Positions 18,456-28,215 of a DNA stretch of 64,000 bases are shown one piece after another (positions within the stretch are counted from its first letter, which is position 1; every line of letters starts with the position of its first letter). Source of the DNA: Puniceicoccales bacterium (GTDB lineage: Bacteria > Verrucomicrobiota > Verrucomicrobiia > Opitutales > UBA9783); NCBI GenBank assembly GCA_031258545.1, contig JAIRMU010000008.1:1-64000 (forward strand). The letters run 5' to 3'. The translations under genes and the position numbers were made by a program. The notes beneath the pieces are model-generated. The model did not search any database. It was not told the origin of the DNA and saw nothing but the letters and a program-made list of their open reading frames with translations.

Positions 18456-19400
18456 CACAGTTAAATTATTGTATCCTTCCTCCCATACACTTGTCAAGGG
18501 TTTTATAAGGTTTTTCGGAGTGGTTTGAAACATTCGGTCGTTCGGTTCAATGACCCGCAATATGTGAAAATATGGGCATCTTACGGCAAGGCTGAGTTCA
18601 TGGGTTAAGATTGGTATGCGGTAAAGTAGTCGTGATCCACCAACTTCCTAAAGGGCCGGATATAGCACATGTATATCCAAATGTACGAAGGATTTGTTTC
18701 CTTCATAGCCTGTAAGTTATTTCATTGCTTCGTAATACCTCATCCACATTGTATCGTGCATCGGACGTTATTTCGTTCATCGTCGTATTGTATCATTCCA
18801 AGAGGTATTCAAAACAGTTTCATCGGCCCCAGTCGGCAGTGGCAGGATAGATGCGGCTCTTTGAGATATACACGTTTGTACATAACTTTCCTCAGAGGAC
18901 TTCCAGAAACTTATAGATTGTAGACGGCCCCATGTCGGAGGTTGGACTTTATGACACATTGCCGGCCTGAGGGGTATTATAATCTCTTGTTAAAGTTATA
19001 TCATCGCCCTGTTATTGGTCCGCCACTTGGTTCCTTTGTATCTCCCATAACACCTTAATACGCAACATTGCATGGTTTCTAAGGTACCATGACCTATCAT
19101 CTAAACATCGAGAATGCTCGATGTCTTATTGTATCTAACCAAGGTCCTGGCAAACTTAAGGCATGCGATCGGAGCTTGGGAGTGCCTGTCTATGGCATTG
19201 TAGTAACTTCAAAAGGTATATATCCCATCGCCTTATTACGTCCATAACCCACACTTAACTTTACGTCGGATATTTCGCTGGGCAGATACGGACTAGCGTA
19301 TAATCCAGTTCCGCCTCACGTCGGATTTTCATCATGGGCATAATTTATTATCCTAAAATACTCCTGAGTTCGGGGAAATCCACAGAAAGGACAGTGGAAT
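18456..19400. repeat. copy B of the diverged non-coding repeat family
   Basis: Related to 58-800. Blocks in common include TGTCAAGGGTTTTATAAGG with TTTTTCGGA, GGCAAGGC-GAGT, GGTATG-GGTAAAGT, CACCAACTTCCT/CACCCACTTCCT, the GTTAAAGTT...CATCGCCC block (once near 18995, with a more distant version near 19210), and TTCCGCC-(T/C)-A-GTCGG near 19310. Some blocks occur twice within this copy, so the region seems to be built of several eroded units of roughly 250-400 bases. No gene is supported. Confidence 0.68.
18468..18497 (-). promoter_or_regulatory. promoter upstream of the 8-bp array and pseudopilin gene
   Basis: Minus strand TTGACA (18492-18497), 18-base spacer, TACAAT (18468-18473). Hexamers, spacing and the distance to the 8-bp array are conserved with the copy at 70-99. 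It should start transcription just before the array and run through the degenerate repeats into the pseudopilin coding region. Confidence 0.68.
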
Positions 19401-19618
19401 TGCGTCAGAAAGTAGACGTTATTTACCTTTGTTTAATCATTTCATAAGTGAGGCTACACACAGATCTCAAAGATATCCAATTCTCGATGGACCTGCTAAA
19501 GTTAACCATACCAATAGCTTCAGATGTAGTGCCTTGGTTTTTGGAACGCAAAGTCTAAATTTACATGCAGGGGCCTATTTCAAATACATTTGCTCACTGC
19601 CATTAACGGCACACAGGT

Positions 19619-19955
19619 TTATTCAACGTGGGTAAACCCTCCGCTGCTTGCGGTATGTGCTAAAATAAAAAGATGAGCGAGTATTTATATTAGCCCGATT
19701 TACAGCGCGACGCAATAGGTTACAATTATCAAAAGTATTAGGGTGAAAGCAATTTTAAATGCAGTCCTCGGATAAAGAAACAACTGCGAGTGGTGCTTTT
19801 GGGACGAGTGAATGTTTCATAACTACATGACAATGAGCAAGTAAATTATATAAAAACCCAAGGTACGGATTATACGCCTCTTTATAACAATCAACAGCTC
19901 GTATTCTTTACATAATACCCCGCCGCAGAGCAGTTGGGCCTTTATTCCCGATCGT
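19619..19955 (+). mobile_element. strongly decayed IS200-type insertion remnant
   Basis: Similar over its length to 52961-53420. Shared ends are TTCAACG-GGGTAAA followed by GCTGCTTGCGG, and the right-end block CTTTATAACAAT-AACAG...TTACATAATAC. Inside, a plus-strand frame reads VTIIKSI, a TnpA signature, but several stops and indels interrupt it. It lacks most of the 5' transposase region that the other copy still shows. Confidence 0.75.
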
Positions 19956-20037
19956 TTATCATTTTAGGATTTTAGTACCGTAGGTGTAGGCTACTAAAAA
20001 CGTATAAAATTTTTTTGCCAGGCAATTACTTTTTTAT

Positions 20038-21054
20038 ATGAATGTAAAAGCTGTGAAAATACTTATTACGGGAGGATCGGGCTTTTTAGGGCGGCATCTC
20101 ATTCGGATATTGCAAGCCAAAGGGTTACATGATTTACGCAGTTTTAGCCGAAGTCCTTGCGAAGATTTGACGGCCAGTGGTGTTGAATTATTTTACGGGG
20201 ATTTAAATCAATTCAGTGCCATTGCGACCGCCGTTCAAGGGTGCAATGTTGTATTTCACACCGCCGCCAAGGCTGGAATTTGGGGGAATTACAAAGGTTA
20301 TCACCAAACCAACGTTATCGGAACGCTTAATGTCTTGAAAGCCTGCCAACAATGGGGTGTGAAAAAACTCATTTACACGAGTACACCGAGCGTCATTTTC
20401 AATGGAGAAAATTTGTCCAATGTCAACGAAAGCATGCCCTACGGTCGCTGTGGATCGTGTGCTTACGCAGCAACCAAACGTATTGCCGAACAGGCGATTT
20501 TAGAGGCCAACGGGCAACAGGGTCTTGCGACGATTGCATTACGGCCTCACCTCATGTGGGGCCCCGGCGACAACCATCTTATTCCCACGCTCTTAAAATT
20601 AGCCCAAAGGGGTTTGCTCTTTCAAGTGGGTGACGGCAAAAACTGGGTTGATTTGTCCTATGTGGAAAACATTGCGGAAGCGCATTATTTGGCCATGGAA
20701 GCTTTGGGGCAGGGACTCATAGAAGGTAAAGCGTATTTCCTATCCCAAGATGATCCTGTACGTTTGTGGGAATGGATTAACCAACTCCTCATGAAACTTA
20801 ATGTGCCCTGTGTACGCAAAAGAATCCCCTATAAAATTGCCTACTTGATGGGAGGTATCTTTGAAATCCTCTACAAAATTTTATGCATCACGCCATCACC
20901 TCCCATGACTCGATTTCTTGCAAAAGAATTGGCCAAAGACCATTACTTCGATATCTCGGCAGCAAAAATGGATTTACAATATTTACCTAAAATATCCAAC
21001 GAAGAGGGATTAGAACGTTTGATTATTTGGTTAAAAACTCAAAAAATGTGCTAA
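20038..21054 (+). CDS. NAD-dependent epimerase/dehydratase, 3-beta-HSD-like extended SDR
   Basis: The 338-residue protein begins with a Rossmann fold (GGSGFLG) and has the SDR active-site Y-x3-K in YAATK, then RPHLMWGPGD. The pattern TNVIGTLNVLKAC and YTSTPSV, and the C-terminal extension after residue 250, are like 3-beta-hydroxysteroid dehydrogenase/OleD-type reductases. It probably reduces a keto or interconverts a hydroxy group on a lipid or sugar nucleotide; the substrate is not clear. It stands alone between a gene-free region and ptsI. Confidence 0.8.
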   Translation: MNVKAVKILITGGSGFLGRHLIRILQAKGLHDLRSFSRSPCEDLTASGVELFYGDLNQFSAIATAVQGCNVVFHTAAKAGIWGNYKGYHQTNVIGTLNVLKACQQWGVKKLIYTSTPSVIFNGENLSNVNESMPYGRCGSCAYAATKRIAEQAILEANGQQGLATIALRPHLMWGPGDNHLIPTLLKLAQRGLLFQVGDGKNWVDLSYVENIAEAHYLAMEALGQGLIEGKAYFLSQDDPVRLWEWINQLLMKLNVPCVRKRIPYKIAYLMGGIFEILYKILCITPSPPMTRFLAKELAKDHYFDISAAKMDLQYLPKISNEEGLERLIIWLKTQKMC

Positions 21055-21188
21055 AAATTATTACCCTCCGAAGTTTAATCAAACAATGCCCATATTATCT
21101 CGCATATCTGTTCTAAAACGGCGTGGCGCAAACTTTTTTAAAAAAGTAGTTGCAAGTTCGTAACGTTATTCTTTACTTTGTACCCCAT

Positions 21189-22955
21189 ATGTCTGATAAG
21201 ACAATATCAGAAACAACATTGCAAGGTATAGGTGCATCGAATGGTATTGTATGTGGGCCTGCATTGATATTCATAAAAACTGAGCTGGAAGTTCCATATT
21301 ACTTTATAGAATCACATCAAATTCAATCCGAAATACAAAAGTTTAAGGATGCCATTGATAAAACAAGACAACAAATTTTAAATGTTCAAGCAGAAATAAC
21401 TCAAAAACTGGGTGCGTCAGAAGCTAGTATTTTTGATGCCCATTTACTGTTGCTCGAAGACAAATCCATTTTTAATACCACGGTTGACAGTTTACAGAAC
21501 CAGTGCTGCAATATAGCCTACTGTTTCAGGTCATCGGTGGAGAGAGTTATAAAACAACTGAGCGCCATTGAAGACATACAACTCAAAGAAAGATGTTTAG
21601 ACCTTAAAGATGTTGCACGGCGTGTTTTGCACAACTTATTGGGACATAATTTTTCCAACTTGGCCGCCTCACTCACGGAACCGTGCATCTTGGTAGCCAA
21701 CCGATTAGATCCCTCGGATACCACTGCTTTTTCGGGCAAAAAAATTCAAGCACTCATCCTAGAAAAAGGCGGAAAAACTTGCCATACGGCCATTATGGCG
21801 CGTTCTTTTGGCATTCCCACCATTGTTAATTTACCCGGGGCTTGCCAAAAGATAAAAAACAACGATAGCCTATTATTTGACGGGGATGAAGGGAAAGTTT
21901 TTATCCATCCAACACATCACACTGTAGCCCACTACGAGCAGTTAAAAAAGCAACGAGAACTTTTTCAATTGGTCCTTCAACAACCCGCTGCAGGTCCCGT
22001 ACAAACGAAGGATGGAACGCAAATAGAACTTTGGCTAACGTGCGACGAACCCGTTACTGCAAATCAGTTAGCAAAGCTCAGATTTAAAGGTATTGGTCTA
22101 GTTCGTACCGAAAATTTTTTCCTGCAAAGGGATATATTGCTTTCGGAAAACGAACAATTTGAAATTTACAAAGAACTTACCCAAAGAGCCTCACCATATC
22201 CCGTTATCATCAGAACAATTGATATCGGCGGAGATAAAATTCCAAAGCAAATAGATTATTTCAATAGGGAAAACAATCCATTTTTAGGGCTTAGGGCCAT
22301 TCGGTTTTGTCTAGAAAATAGAGAATTTTTCCTGAAACAACTGCGTGCCATACTAAAAGCAAGTGCCTTTGGTCCACTTCAAATTCTTTACCCTATGATC
22401 ACAAGTTTGCAGGAACTTATTGAATCCAATGCGCTTCTGGATCAATGTAAGTTGGAATTGGAACAAAATAACATTCCATTCAACCGTAAATTAAGAATAG
22501 GTGCCATGATCGAGACACCAAGTGCTGCCCTCATTGCCGATTTATTGGCACCGCACTGCGATTTTTTGAGTATCGGCATCAACGATTTAACCCAATACAC
22601 TTTAGCGGTCGATCGTACCAATGAACAAGTTGCTCACCTGTACGAGATCATGCATCCTGCCATTTTGCGACTACTTGTTCAAATTGTTCAAACCGGACAA
22701 CAGGTGAATAAAGCGGTTCATTTGTGCGGAGAAATGGCCAGCGATCCCATTTATATTGCATTTGGCATCAGTCTAGGGCTCCGCTCATTTTGCATCCACA
22801 GAGACAAACTTGCGGAAATACAATACTTAATTCAGCAATGCAGCATTCAAGATTTTCAAGAACTATCTTCCCGATGTGTGCATTTAAAAAATGCATCGCA
22901 AGTGTTTACTTTATTTAAGAATTTTTACCTAAGTAAATTGAACGAAAGTATATAA
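21189..22955 (+). CDS. ptsI: phosphotransferase system Enzyme I
   Basis: Enzyme I takes phosphate from phosphoenolpyruvate and passes it to HPr. The 588-residue product has the helical HPr-binding domain, the phospho-His domain with His199 in GGKTCHTAIMAR, and the PEP-binding barrel with GLVRTENFFL, IGINDLTQYTLAVDR and CGEMASDP. Start at 21189 (MSDKTIS); the frame is open to a TTG at 21150. No gene for HPr or a sugar permease lies next to it, so the system may be regulatory or have its partners elsewhere. Confidence 0.93.
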   Translation: MSDKTISETTLQGIGASNGIVCGPALIFIKTELEVPYYFIESHQIQSEIQKFKDAIDKTRQQILNVQAEITQKLGASEASIFDAHLLLLEDKSIFNTTVDSLQNQCCNIAYCFRSSVERVIKQLSAIEDIQLKERCLDLKDVARRVLHNLLGHNFSNLAASLTEPCILVANRLDPSDTTAFSGKKIQALILEKGGKTCHTAIMARSFGIPTIVNLPGACQKIKNNDSLLFDGDEGKVFIHPTHHTVAHYEQLKKQRELFQLVLQQPAAGPVQTKDGTQIELWLTCDEPVTANQLAKLRFKGIGLVRTENFFLQRDILLSENEQFEIYKELTQRASPYPVIIRTIDIGGDKIPKQIDYFNRENNPFLGLRAIRFCLENREFFLKQLRAILKASAFGPLQILYPMITSLQELIESNALLDQCKLELEQNNIPFNRKLRIGAMIETPSAALIADLLAPHCDFLSIGINDLTQYTLAVDRTNEQVAHLYEIMHPAILRLLVQIVQTGQQVNKAVHLCGEMASDPIYIAFGISLGLRSFCIHRDKLAEIQYLIQQCSIQDFQELSSRCVHLKNASQVFTLFKNFYLSKLNESI

Positions 22956-23057
22956 TTGCAGTCTAATTTAAAAAATGCTTGACTTTTTGTTGTGAATGTT
23001 GGTTAATGATAAATGCTTCTTATAAAAGGAGCAGAAACCCTAAAGATAAGAAATAAA

Positions 23058-23648
23058 ATGAACAAGAAATTATTCAAAATCGCATTAAGTGCTTTGGCAA
23101 TCGAAGCCGGAAGTTTGTTTGCAGGAGATGTTGCTTCTTCCTTTAATCCATATGTGGCCGTTAAAGGTGGATTCGTAAAACCTGGAAACAGAGATAATGT
23201 TAAATATAAAAAGGGTGGCACAGGTGCCATAGAATTCGGTGTTTCCTACGACGCATGGCGTTTGGGATTAGAAGTCGCTTACCGTCAGGCTAAAATTAAG
23301 GAAAGCACGAATTTATTGGTGGATGCCAGCAAGGATAAGTTCAATGCTTTGGCAGGTATGGTCAACGTTTACTATGACTATGCTTTGACCGAAGAAGTTG
23401 CCTTATACGTTGGAGCCGGTTTGGGTGTAGCAAAGTTCTCTGCTCATGATAAGACTACCAAAGTAGATACCTCTAAAACGGTGTTTGCATGGCAAATTGT
23501 AGCCGGATTGGGATATGATATCAACGAAAACTGGACCGTTGAAGCAGGTTACAGATTGTTTAACACGGCTAAAGTTAAAAGTGCTACCAATTCCGTTAAA
23601 ACTCCATTCTGCCACTCGCTTGAAGCAGGATTACGTTATAACTTCTAA
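23058..23648 (+). CDS. outer-membrane beta-barrel protein
   Basis: The 196-residue product has a signal peptide (MNKKLFKIALSALAIEAG, cleaved near LFAG) and then alternating beta-strands with many aromatic residues (FNPYVAVKGGFVKP, MVNVYYDYALTEEVALYVGAGLG). It ends in LEAGLRYNF, with a terminal Phe as expected for BAM-dependent insertion. Small eight-stranded barrels of this OmpA/OmpX/Msp4-like type are often abundant surface antigens. The frame opens upstream at 23013, but the ATG at 23058 gives the proper signal peptide. A terminator follows. Confidence 0.85.
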   Translation: MNKKLFKIALSALAIEAGSLFAGDVASSFNPYVAVKGGFVKPGNRDNVKYKKGGTGAIEFGVSYDAWRLGLEVAYRQAKIKESTNLLVDASKDKFNALAGMVNVYYDYALTEEVALYVGAGLGVAKFSAHDKTTKVDTSKTVFAWQIVAGLGYDINENWTVEAGYRLFNTAKVKSATNSVKTPFCHSLEAGLRYNF

Positions 23649-23674
23649 TATTGGTTGTTAAACATAACAAAATT

Positions 23675-23700
23675 GGCTTGCCGTAAGGTAGGCCTTTTTG
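23675..23700 (+). terminator. intrinsic terminator after the outer-membrane protein gene
   Basis: GGCTTGCC and GGTAGGCC pair as an eight-base stem (two G-T pairs) with a GTAA tetraloop, followed by TTTTT. It lies 26 bases after the stop codon. Confidence 0.85.
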
Positions 23701-23793
23701 TTGTGTCGCATGTTCCTTTCGGTGTACTTTTTGCCAAACGACTTTCTCGATTAGATCATCGGAAAAACAACAATGTAACCCTAAAATACAACG

Positions 23794-25656
23794 TCACACC
23801 TCTGGCCCGTGTAAACTCAAATGCTCCAAATCCTTCACGGATAAAATGTACCAGATTAAATTACCTTCTGGATCCGTTACGACATTGTTGCAATAACTCA
23901 ACTCTTGGCGGAAATATTCCACTCTAGACTCCGATAATTCGGACAAAAACACCTGCTTGGATAACATGCAAGCGACGTCGTTTATCCAGGTGAGCCGATC
24001 TTGCAATTTCCCATAATTATCCAACTCCAGCAATAGGTTTTCCACAAATAAATTTGCTCTATTTACGTCGATACACTGCGGTAGCGCATCCAATAAAAAT
24101 TGATTTTCGTTCAAATGCCTGAGAGAACAAATTTTTTGCTCATTTAAAAAAACCAAATTACGCTTTAATGATGCCGATTGCAAAGGAGATAACGTAAATG
24201 TATGGGGCAATAAAAGGTTCTGCAAATACAACGTCCGTTGTTGCAGCTGAGACAGCGATTTTTCAAAGCAGATACGCGCACATGCGGCTTTACAGTCAAA
24301 AAAAAGCAGGTAAGTCTTATTTTCATACAATGCATAACGTTTTTGCCAGACGTTTAAAAATGTAAGATGTGCCAGATGATGATCTTTGACGATATTTTGT
24401 TGAATTTTTTCACCATTCCACCGATCTTTGACGTCGTCTTGTACGATTGTTGTTTTCATCTCGCAATGACGTACTTTATCATCCAGTTGTCGACCGTCTT
24501 CAACGCTTTTAAAATTATTACACTCCATTGCGTTTTCTACTGCCTCTTTGTTGCCGCATACCCATTGGGAAGGTGTGGGCGCCAGAAAAGGTTTATCCAT
24601 GTCGGCTGTGTTGCATGCCTCTTGCGCCTCTTTCTCCTGCGGTATAGTAGATACACTGCCCACAGTTTTTACGTGCGTCTGCAATGCCGTTGATAGGGCT
24701 TCAAATACGTATTGCCGTAAAATTTGTTCATTTTTAAATCGTACTTCTCGTTTTGCCGGATGCACGTTAATGTCCACATCGGCTTCCGGCAGACAAATGA
24801 ATAGAAAAACCGCGGGATAGGTTTTGGGGGGTAAGTAAGTCCGATAGCATTCGCGAATAATACCCAACAAGCATAGACTTGCAATAGGCCTCCTATTTAA
24901 AAAAATGTACACTTCTTGGGCCCCCGCATAGCCATAACCCGGAGGACAAATCAACCCAGAAATGGAGACTGCATTTTTATCAAATTTGAGAGGGATCCAA
25001 TGCCTGCAAGAACGGCGAGGCCAAATTTCGTCGACGCGTTCCTCCAGAGAGACGCACGTTGGGGACGAAAAAATTTGTCGAAAATCTTCGGTGAGCGTAA
25101 AGTGTACATGCGGGTAAGCTAAGGCGTATAGCCGAACGCTGTTGATGATGTGAGCACTCTCCGTGGATTCCGATTTCAAAAACTTACGTCGGACCGGTAT
25201 ATTAAAGAATAATTGTTCTACCGTAAAGGTACTGCCTCGCGTACGCGTACAAAGATTTTTTGAACGTACTTCTCCTCCCATCAATTCTATTTCTGTCCCC
25301 ACCAAATGATCGTTATCGCAAGTCCGCAAAGTTGTTTTCGAAATGCTGGCAATGGACGGTAAAGCTTCTCCCCTAAAACCAAAAGAATGCAAGGCGTATA
25401 AATCCTCCAATCGTTTCAATTTACTGGTTGCGTGCCGTGTAAAACACAAATGCGCATCTTGCTCGTCCATCCCCTTACCATCATCACTCACGCAAATGTA
25501 TGAGCTTCCCCCCTTACGAAATTGAATATCAATCGTTTTTGCATCGGCATCTAAACTGTTTTCCAACAATTCCTTCACCACGTTTGCAGGTCGTTCAATC
25601 ACTTCTCCTGCCGCAATTTGATTTGCAATTTGCTCCGGCAACACATGAATATTCAT
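23794..25656 (-). CDS. mutL: DNA mismatch repair protein MutL, endonuclease motifs degenerate
   Basis: The N-terminal GHKL ATPase is intact: E-L-x-x-N in KELLENSLDA, DDGKGM, and FGFRGEALPS. The C-terminal dimerisation domain is present and the 620-residue length is normal. However, the metal-binding motif that usually reads DQHA-x2-E-x4-E is here DCKAACARICFE at residue 454, and the partner CPHGRP motif is replaced by a YCNNVVTDPEGN stretch. So this MutL should lack nicking activity and act as a matchmaker only. It is convergent with the outer-membrane gene. Confidence 0.92.
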   Translation of the reverse strand: MNIHVLPEQIANQIAAGEVIERPANVVKELLENSLDADAKTIDIQFRKGGSSYICVSDDGKGMDEQDAHLCFTRHATSKLKRLEDLYALHSFGFRGEALPSIASISKTTLRTCDNDHLVGTEIELMGGEVRSKNLCTRTRGSTFTVEQLFFNIPVRRKFLKSESTESAHIINSVRLYALAYPHVHFTLTEDFRQIFSSPTCVSLEERVDEIWPRRSCRHWIPLKFDKNAVSISGLICPPGYGYAGAQEVYIFLNRRPIASLCLLGIIRECYRTYLPPKTYPAVFLFICLPEADVDINVHPAKREVRFKNEQILRQYVFEALSTALQTHVKTVGSVSTIPQEKEAQEACNTADMDKPFLAPTPSQWVCGNKEAVENAMECNNFKSVEDGRQLDDKVRHCEMKTTIVQDDVKDRWNGEKIQQNIVKDHHLAHLTFLNVWQKRYALYENKTYLLFFDCKAACARICFEKSLSQLQQRTLYLQNLLLPHTFTLSPLQSASLKRNLVFLNEQKICSLRHLNENQFLLDALPQCIDVNRANLFVENLLLELDNYGKLQDRLTWINDVACMLSKQVFLSELSESRVEYFRQELSYCNNVVTDPEGNLIWYILSVKDLEHLSLHGPEV

Positions 25657-25844
25657 TGCCCCCTTCTAATAAATATTTTTTCCCGTGACAATGTTTTATG
25701 GATTTATTTGATCGGTAAAACTTAAAACGTGAGAACAACGGTCGGAATCAAATGGTGTTACGGCTGCCAAGTTGCCGTAAACATACTAAAAATTTCCCAC
25801 AAAAACATTGTCGGCACATAAGAATCCAACTAAAAACAAACCTC

Positions 25845-27140
25845 ATGAAAAAGTTCTACCAACATTGGGGTGTTTTGGGTGCGTTGCTTGTTAGCATCTG
25901 CGTGGTCGTGAGCTTACGTATGCTGAACTTAGCGGATGCCACCTTAACATGTCAATGCATGAGTTTGTGTGAGCTTACGGGAACATTGTTCATGAATGCA
26001 CTCAAGATGTTGGTTGTGCCACTTATAACTTCGTCCCTTATTTGCGGGATTATGAATTTTAGTTCTCAGTCAGAATTTCGACGATTGGGACTCAAAACTT
26101 TTCTATTTTATTTCCTCACATGTGCTGTAGCCGTCATCCTAGGCCTATGGGTTACAAATGTATTAAACCCGGGGATCACGCATCCGGAATTGGCTGCAAA
26201 GATTTTGGGACAAGCCAACGTACTTCCCGGCGACTTCGTGGGTATCCATAAAATGGAAACGGCTAAATTTTCAAATTTTGTCCTACGCCTGCTCCCGCAA
26301 AATATTTTATCGGCTGCAGCGGACAACACGCAAATTTTAGGCATTATTGTTTTCAGTTTATTATTTGGATTTTTCATTGGCCATCTGCCCGATGATTTGA
26401 GGAAAGTGCAATGGAAATTGTGGGAAGGTATACAGCAAATCATACGCAATATTACGCGCATCGTCATAGCATTCGCCCCCATAGGCGTCTTCGGCCTCGT
26501 TACACCCATTTTCCTCAACACCGGCATTGAACTCATCAAACCGTTACTGTGGTTCGTTGTAACCATCCTGTGCGGTTTTACACTTTATTATTTTGTATTT
26601 TTATTTCTGCTACTGAAATTTGTTGGAAAGATAAAACCCTGGGCTCATTACAAAGCCATGATGCCGGTTACATTAATGGCTTTCTCAACGGCTTCCTCCG
26701 CAGCGGTTCTCCCATTCGCGCTCGAACGTGTGGAAAATGTGGCCAAAGTTTCTCCCAAAACGGCAAGATTTACGCTTCCATTGGGTGTCACCATCAACAT
26801 GAGTGGTACCGCTTTATACGAATGCGTTGTTGTTTTGTTCATCGCACAGTTGTACCAAGTTACGCAGGGGATCCCATTCGACATATTTGATCAACTCACC
26901 GTAGTCCTGATGTCACTTCTGACTTCCGTAGGCGTAGCAGGTATCCCCGCTTCCGGACTCATTGCCATCACGATGATTTTAAGTTCCGTTGGACTCCCTG
27001 TGGAATCCGTCAGCGTCATTTGGGTCGTCGAACGCCTTTTGGATATGTTCCGAACGGCCATTAACGTTTTTAACGATACTTGTGGTACCATCATTATTGC
27101 GCGCAGTGAAGGAGAACGCACAGCTTACCCCGCATGTTAG
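25845..27140 (+). CDS. sodium/proton:dicarboxylate (glutamate) symporter, DAACS family
   Basis: The 431-residue inner-membrane protein has the family landmarks: FMNALKMLVVPLITSSL in span 2-3, the serine-rich hairpin AFSTASSAAVLPFALE, and TINMSGTALYE in place of the usual NMDGTALY. Members (GltP, DctA) take up acidic amino acids or C4-dicarboxylates with Na+ or H+. I use ATG 25845 (MKKFYQHWG); the frame is open to 25752. The substitution Asp-to-Ser in NMSGT touches a cation-binding region and may alter coupling. Its 3' end overlaps the likely xerD start. Confidence 0.87.
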   Translation: MKKFYQHWGVLGALLVSICVVVSLRMLNLADATLTCQCMSLCELTGTLFMNALKMLVVPLITSSLICGIMNFSSQSEFRRLGLKTFLFYFLTCAVAVILGLWVTNVLNPGITHPELAAKILGQANVLPGDFVGIHKMETAKFSNFVLRLLPQNILSAAADNTQILGIIVFSLLFGFFIGHLPDDLRKVQWKLWEGIQQIIRNITRIVIAFAPIGVFGLVTPIFLNTGIELIKPLLWFVVTILCGFTLYYFVFLFLLLKFVGKIKPWAHYKAMMPVTLMAFSTASSAAVLPFALERVENVAKVSPKTARFTLPLGVTINMSGTALYECVVVLFIAQLYQVTQGIPFDIFDQLTVVLMSLLTSVGVAGIPASGLIAITMILSSVGLPVESVSVIWVVERLLDMFRTAINVFNDTCGTIIIARSEGERTAYPAC

Positions 27141-28095
27141 ATGTTCATTGCAAGACAAATTGCAATCATTCGTTGGGTATTTAAGTTTAGAAAAAGGACT
27201 CTCTAAAAATACATTGCAATCCTATAATTACGATTTACAGCATTTCATAAAAACCTTACCCGAAACGGTCTGCAATTTTAATCAGATTGACAAAGTGATT
27301 ATCGATGGTTGGCTATCAGGTTTGTTGCACCTAAAAGCAAGTTCACGAGCCAGAAAAATTACGAGCGTTCGTCAATTTTTTGAATACCTCATCAAAGTGC
27401 ACATTTTGGAGCAAAATCCTCTGCAACATATGGTGAACCCTCTGCTAAAACGCCTGTTGCCGGACACCCTATCCGTGGAGGAAATTGAAGCTCTGCAGGG
27501 AAGTATGGCATTGTCCCATCCGCAGGGGTTACGCGATCGAGCCATGATTTCTGTCATGTACGCGTGTGGATTACGCGTATCCGAGTTATGCAATTTGGTA
27601 CTGCAAAACTTATTTTTGGATGAAAATTTTATTAAAGTTTACGGAAAGGGTAGCAAAGAACGGCTTGTTCCCATAGGCGCCGTCGCAAAAACGCATCTGC
27701 AGCAGTATCTCGTTTACGGGCGTCCAAAGCTGCAGAAATCAAAGACAAATAATGCCGTTTTCATTAGCCAAAATGGGCGACCCCTATCGCGCAAAACATT
27801 TTGGCTACATTTGAAACGGTATGCCAAAAATATACAATGCCAAAAAAACGTAAAACCACATCTGCTTCGCCACTCTTTTGCCACGCATCTACTCATCCAT
27901 GGAGCCGACTTGCGCAGCATCCAAACCATGTTGGGCCACAGCGATATTGCCACCACCCAACTGTACACGCAATTAAATCCAATCCACCTGCAGGAAGCCT
28001 ACAAAAAATATCATCCCAGAGCTTTTGACGATACCCTCCAACACAAGCATGAATGTGCAAAGGATGTTGCCGATGCGCAATCGGACAAGATTTAA
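27106..28095 (+). CDS. tyrosine site-specific recombinase XerD/XerC-type
   Basis: The product has an N-terminal SAM-like DNA-binding domain (LSLEKGLSKNTLQSYNYDL) and a catalytic domain with all expected residues: Arg in ACGLRVSEL, Lys in GKGSKERLVP, H-x2-R in HLLRHSFATHLL, the second His in LGHSDIATTQ and the nucleophile Tyr in TQLYTQL. These proteins resolve chromosome dimers at dif. There is no ATG in a suitable place; GTG 27106 (inside the symporter 3' end) or TTG 27148 are the best starts. Sequence is nearer XerD, but XerC cannot be ruled out. Confidence 0.88.
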   Translation: MKENAQLTPHVRCSLQDKLQSFVGYLSLEKGLSKNTLQSYNYDLQHFIKTLPETVCNFNQIDKVIIDGWLSGLLHLKASSRARKITSVRQFFEYLIKVHILEQNPLQHMVNPLLKRLLPDTLSVEEIEALQGSMALSHPQGLRDRAMISVMYACGLRVSELCNLVLQNLFLDENFIKVYGKGSKERLVPIGAVAKTHLQQYLVYGRPKLQKSKTNNAVFISQNGRPLSRKTFWLHLKRYAKNIQCQKNVKPHLLRHSFATHLLIHGADLRSIQTMLGHSDIATTQLYTQLNPIHLQEAYKKYHPRAFDDTLQHKHECAKDVADAQSDKI

Positions 28096-28215
28096 TAAAA
28101 TAAATCCATGACCTCCACATTCGCTTCAATGATTAACGGCTCATTTTTCAATGACTTACTTTATTATACACCCAATGGTAAATTTTTTCGCAAGCACGAC
28201 AAAGATGTCTTGCAT

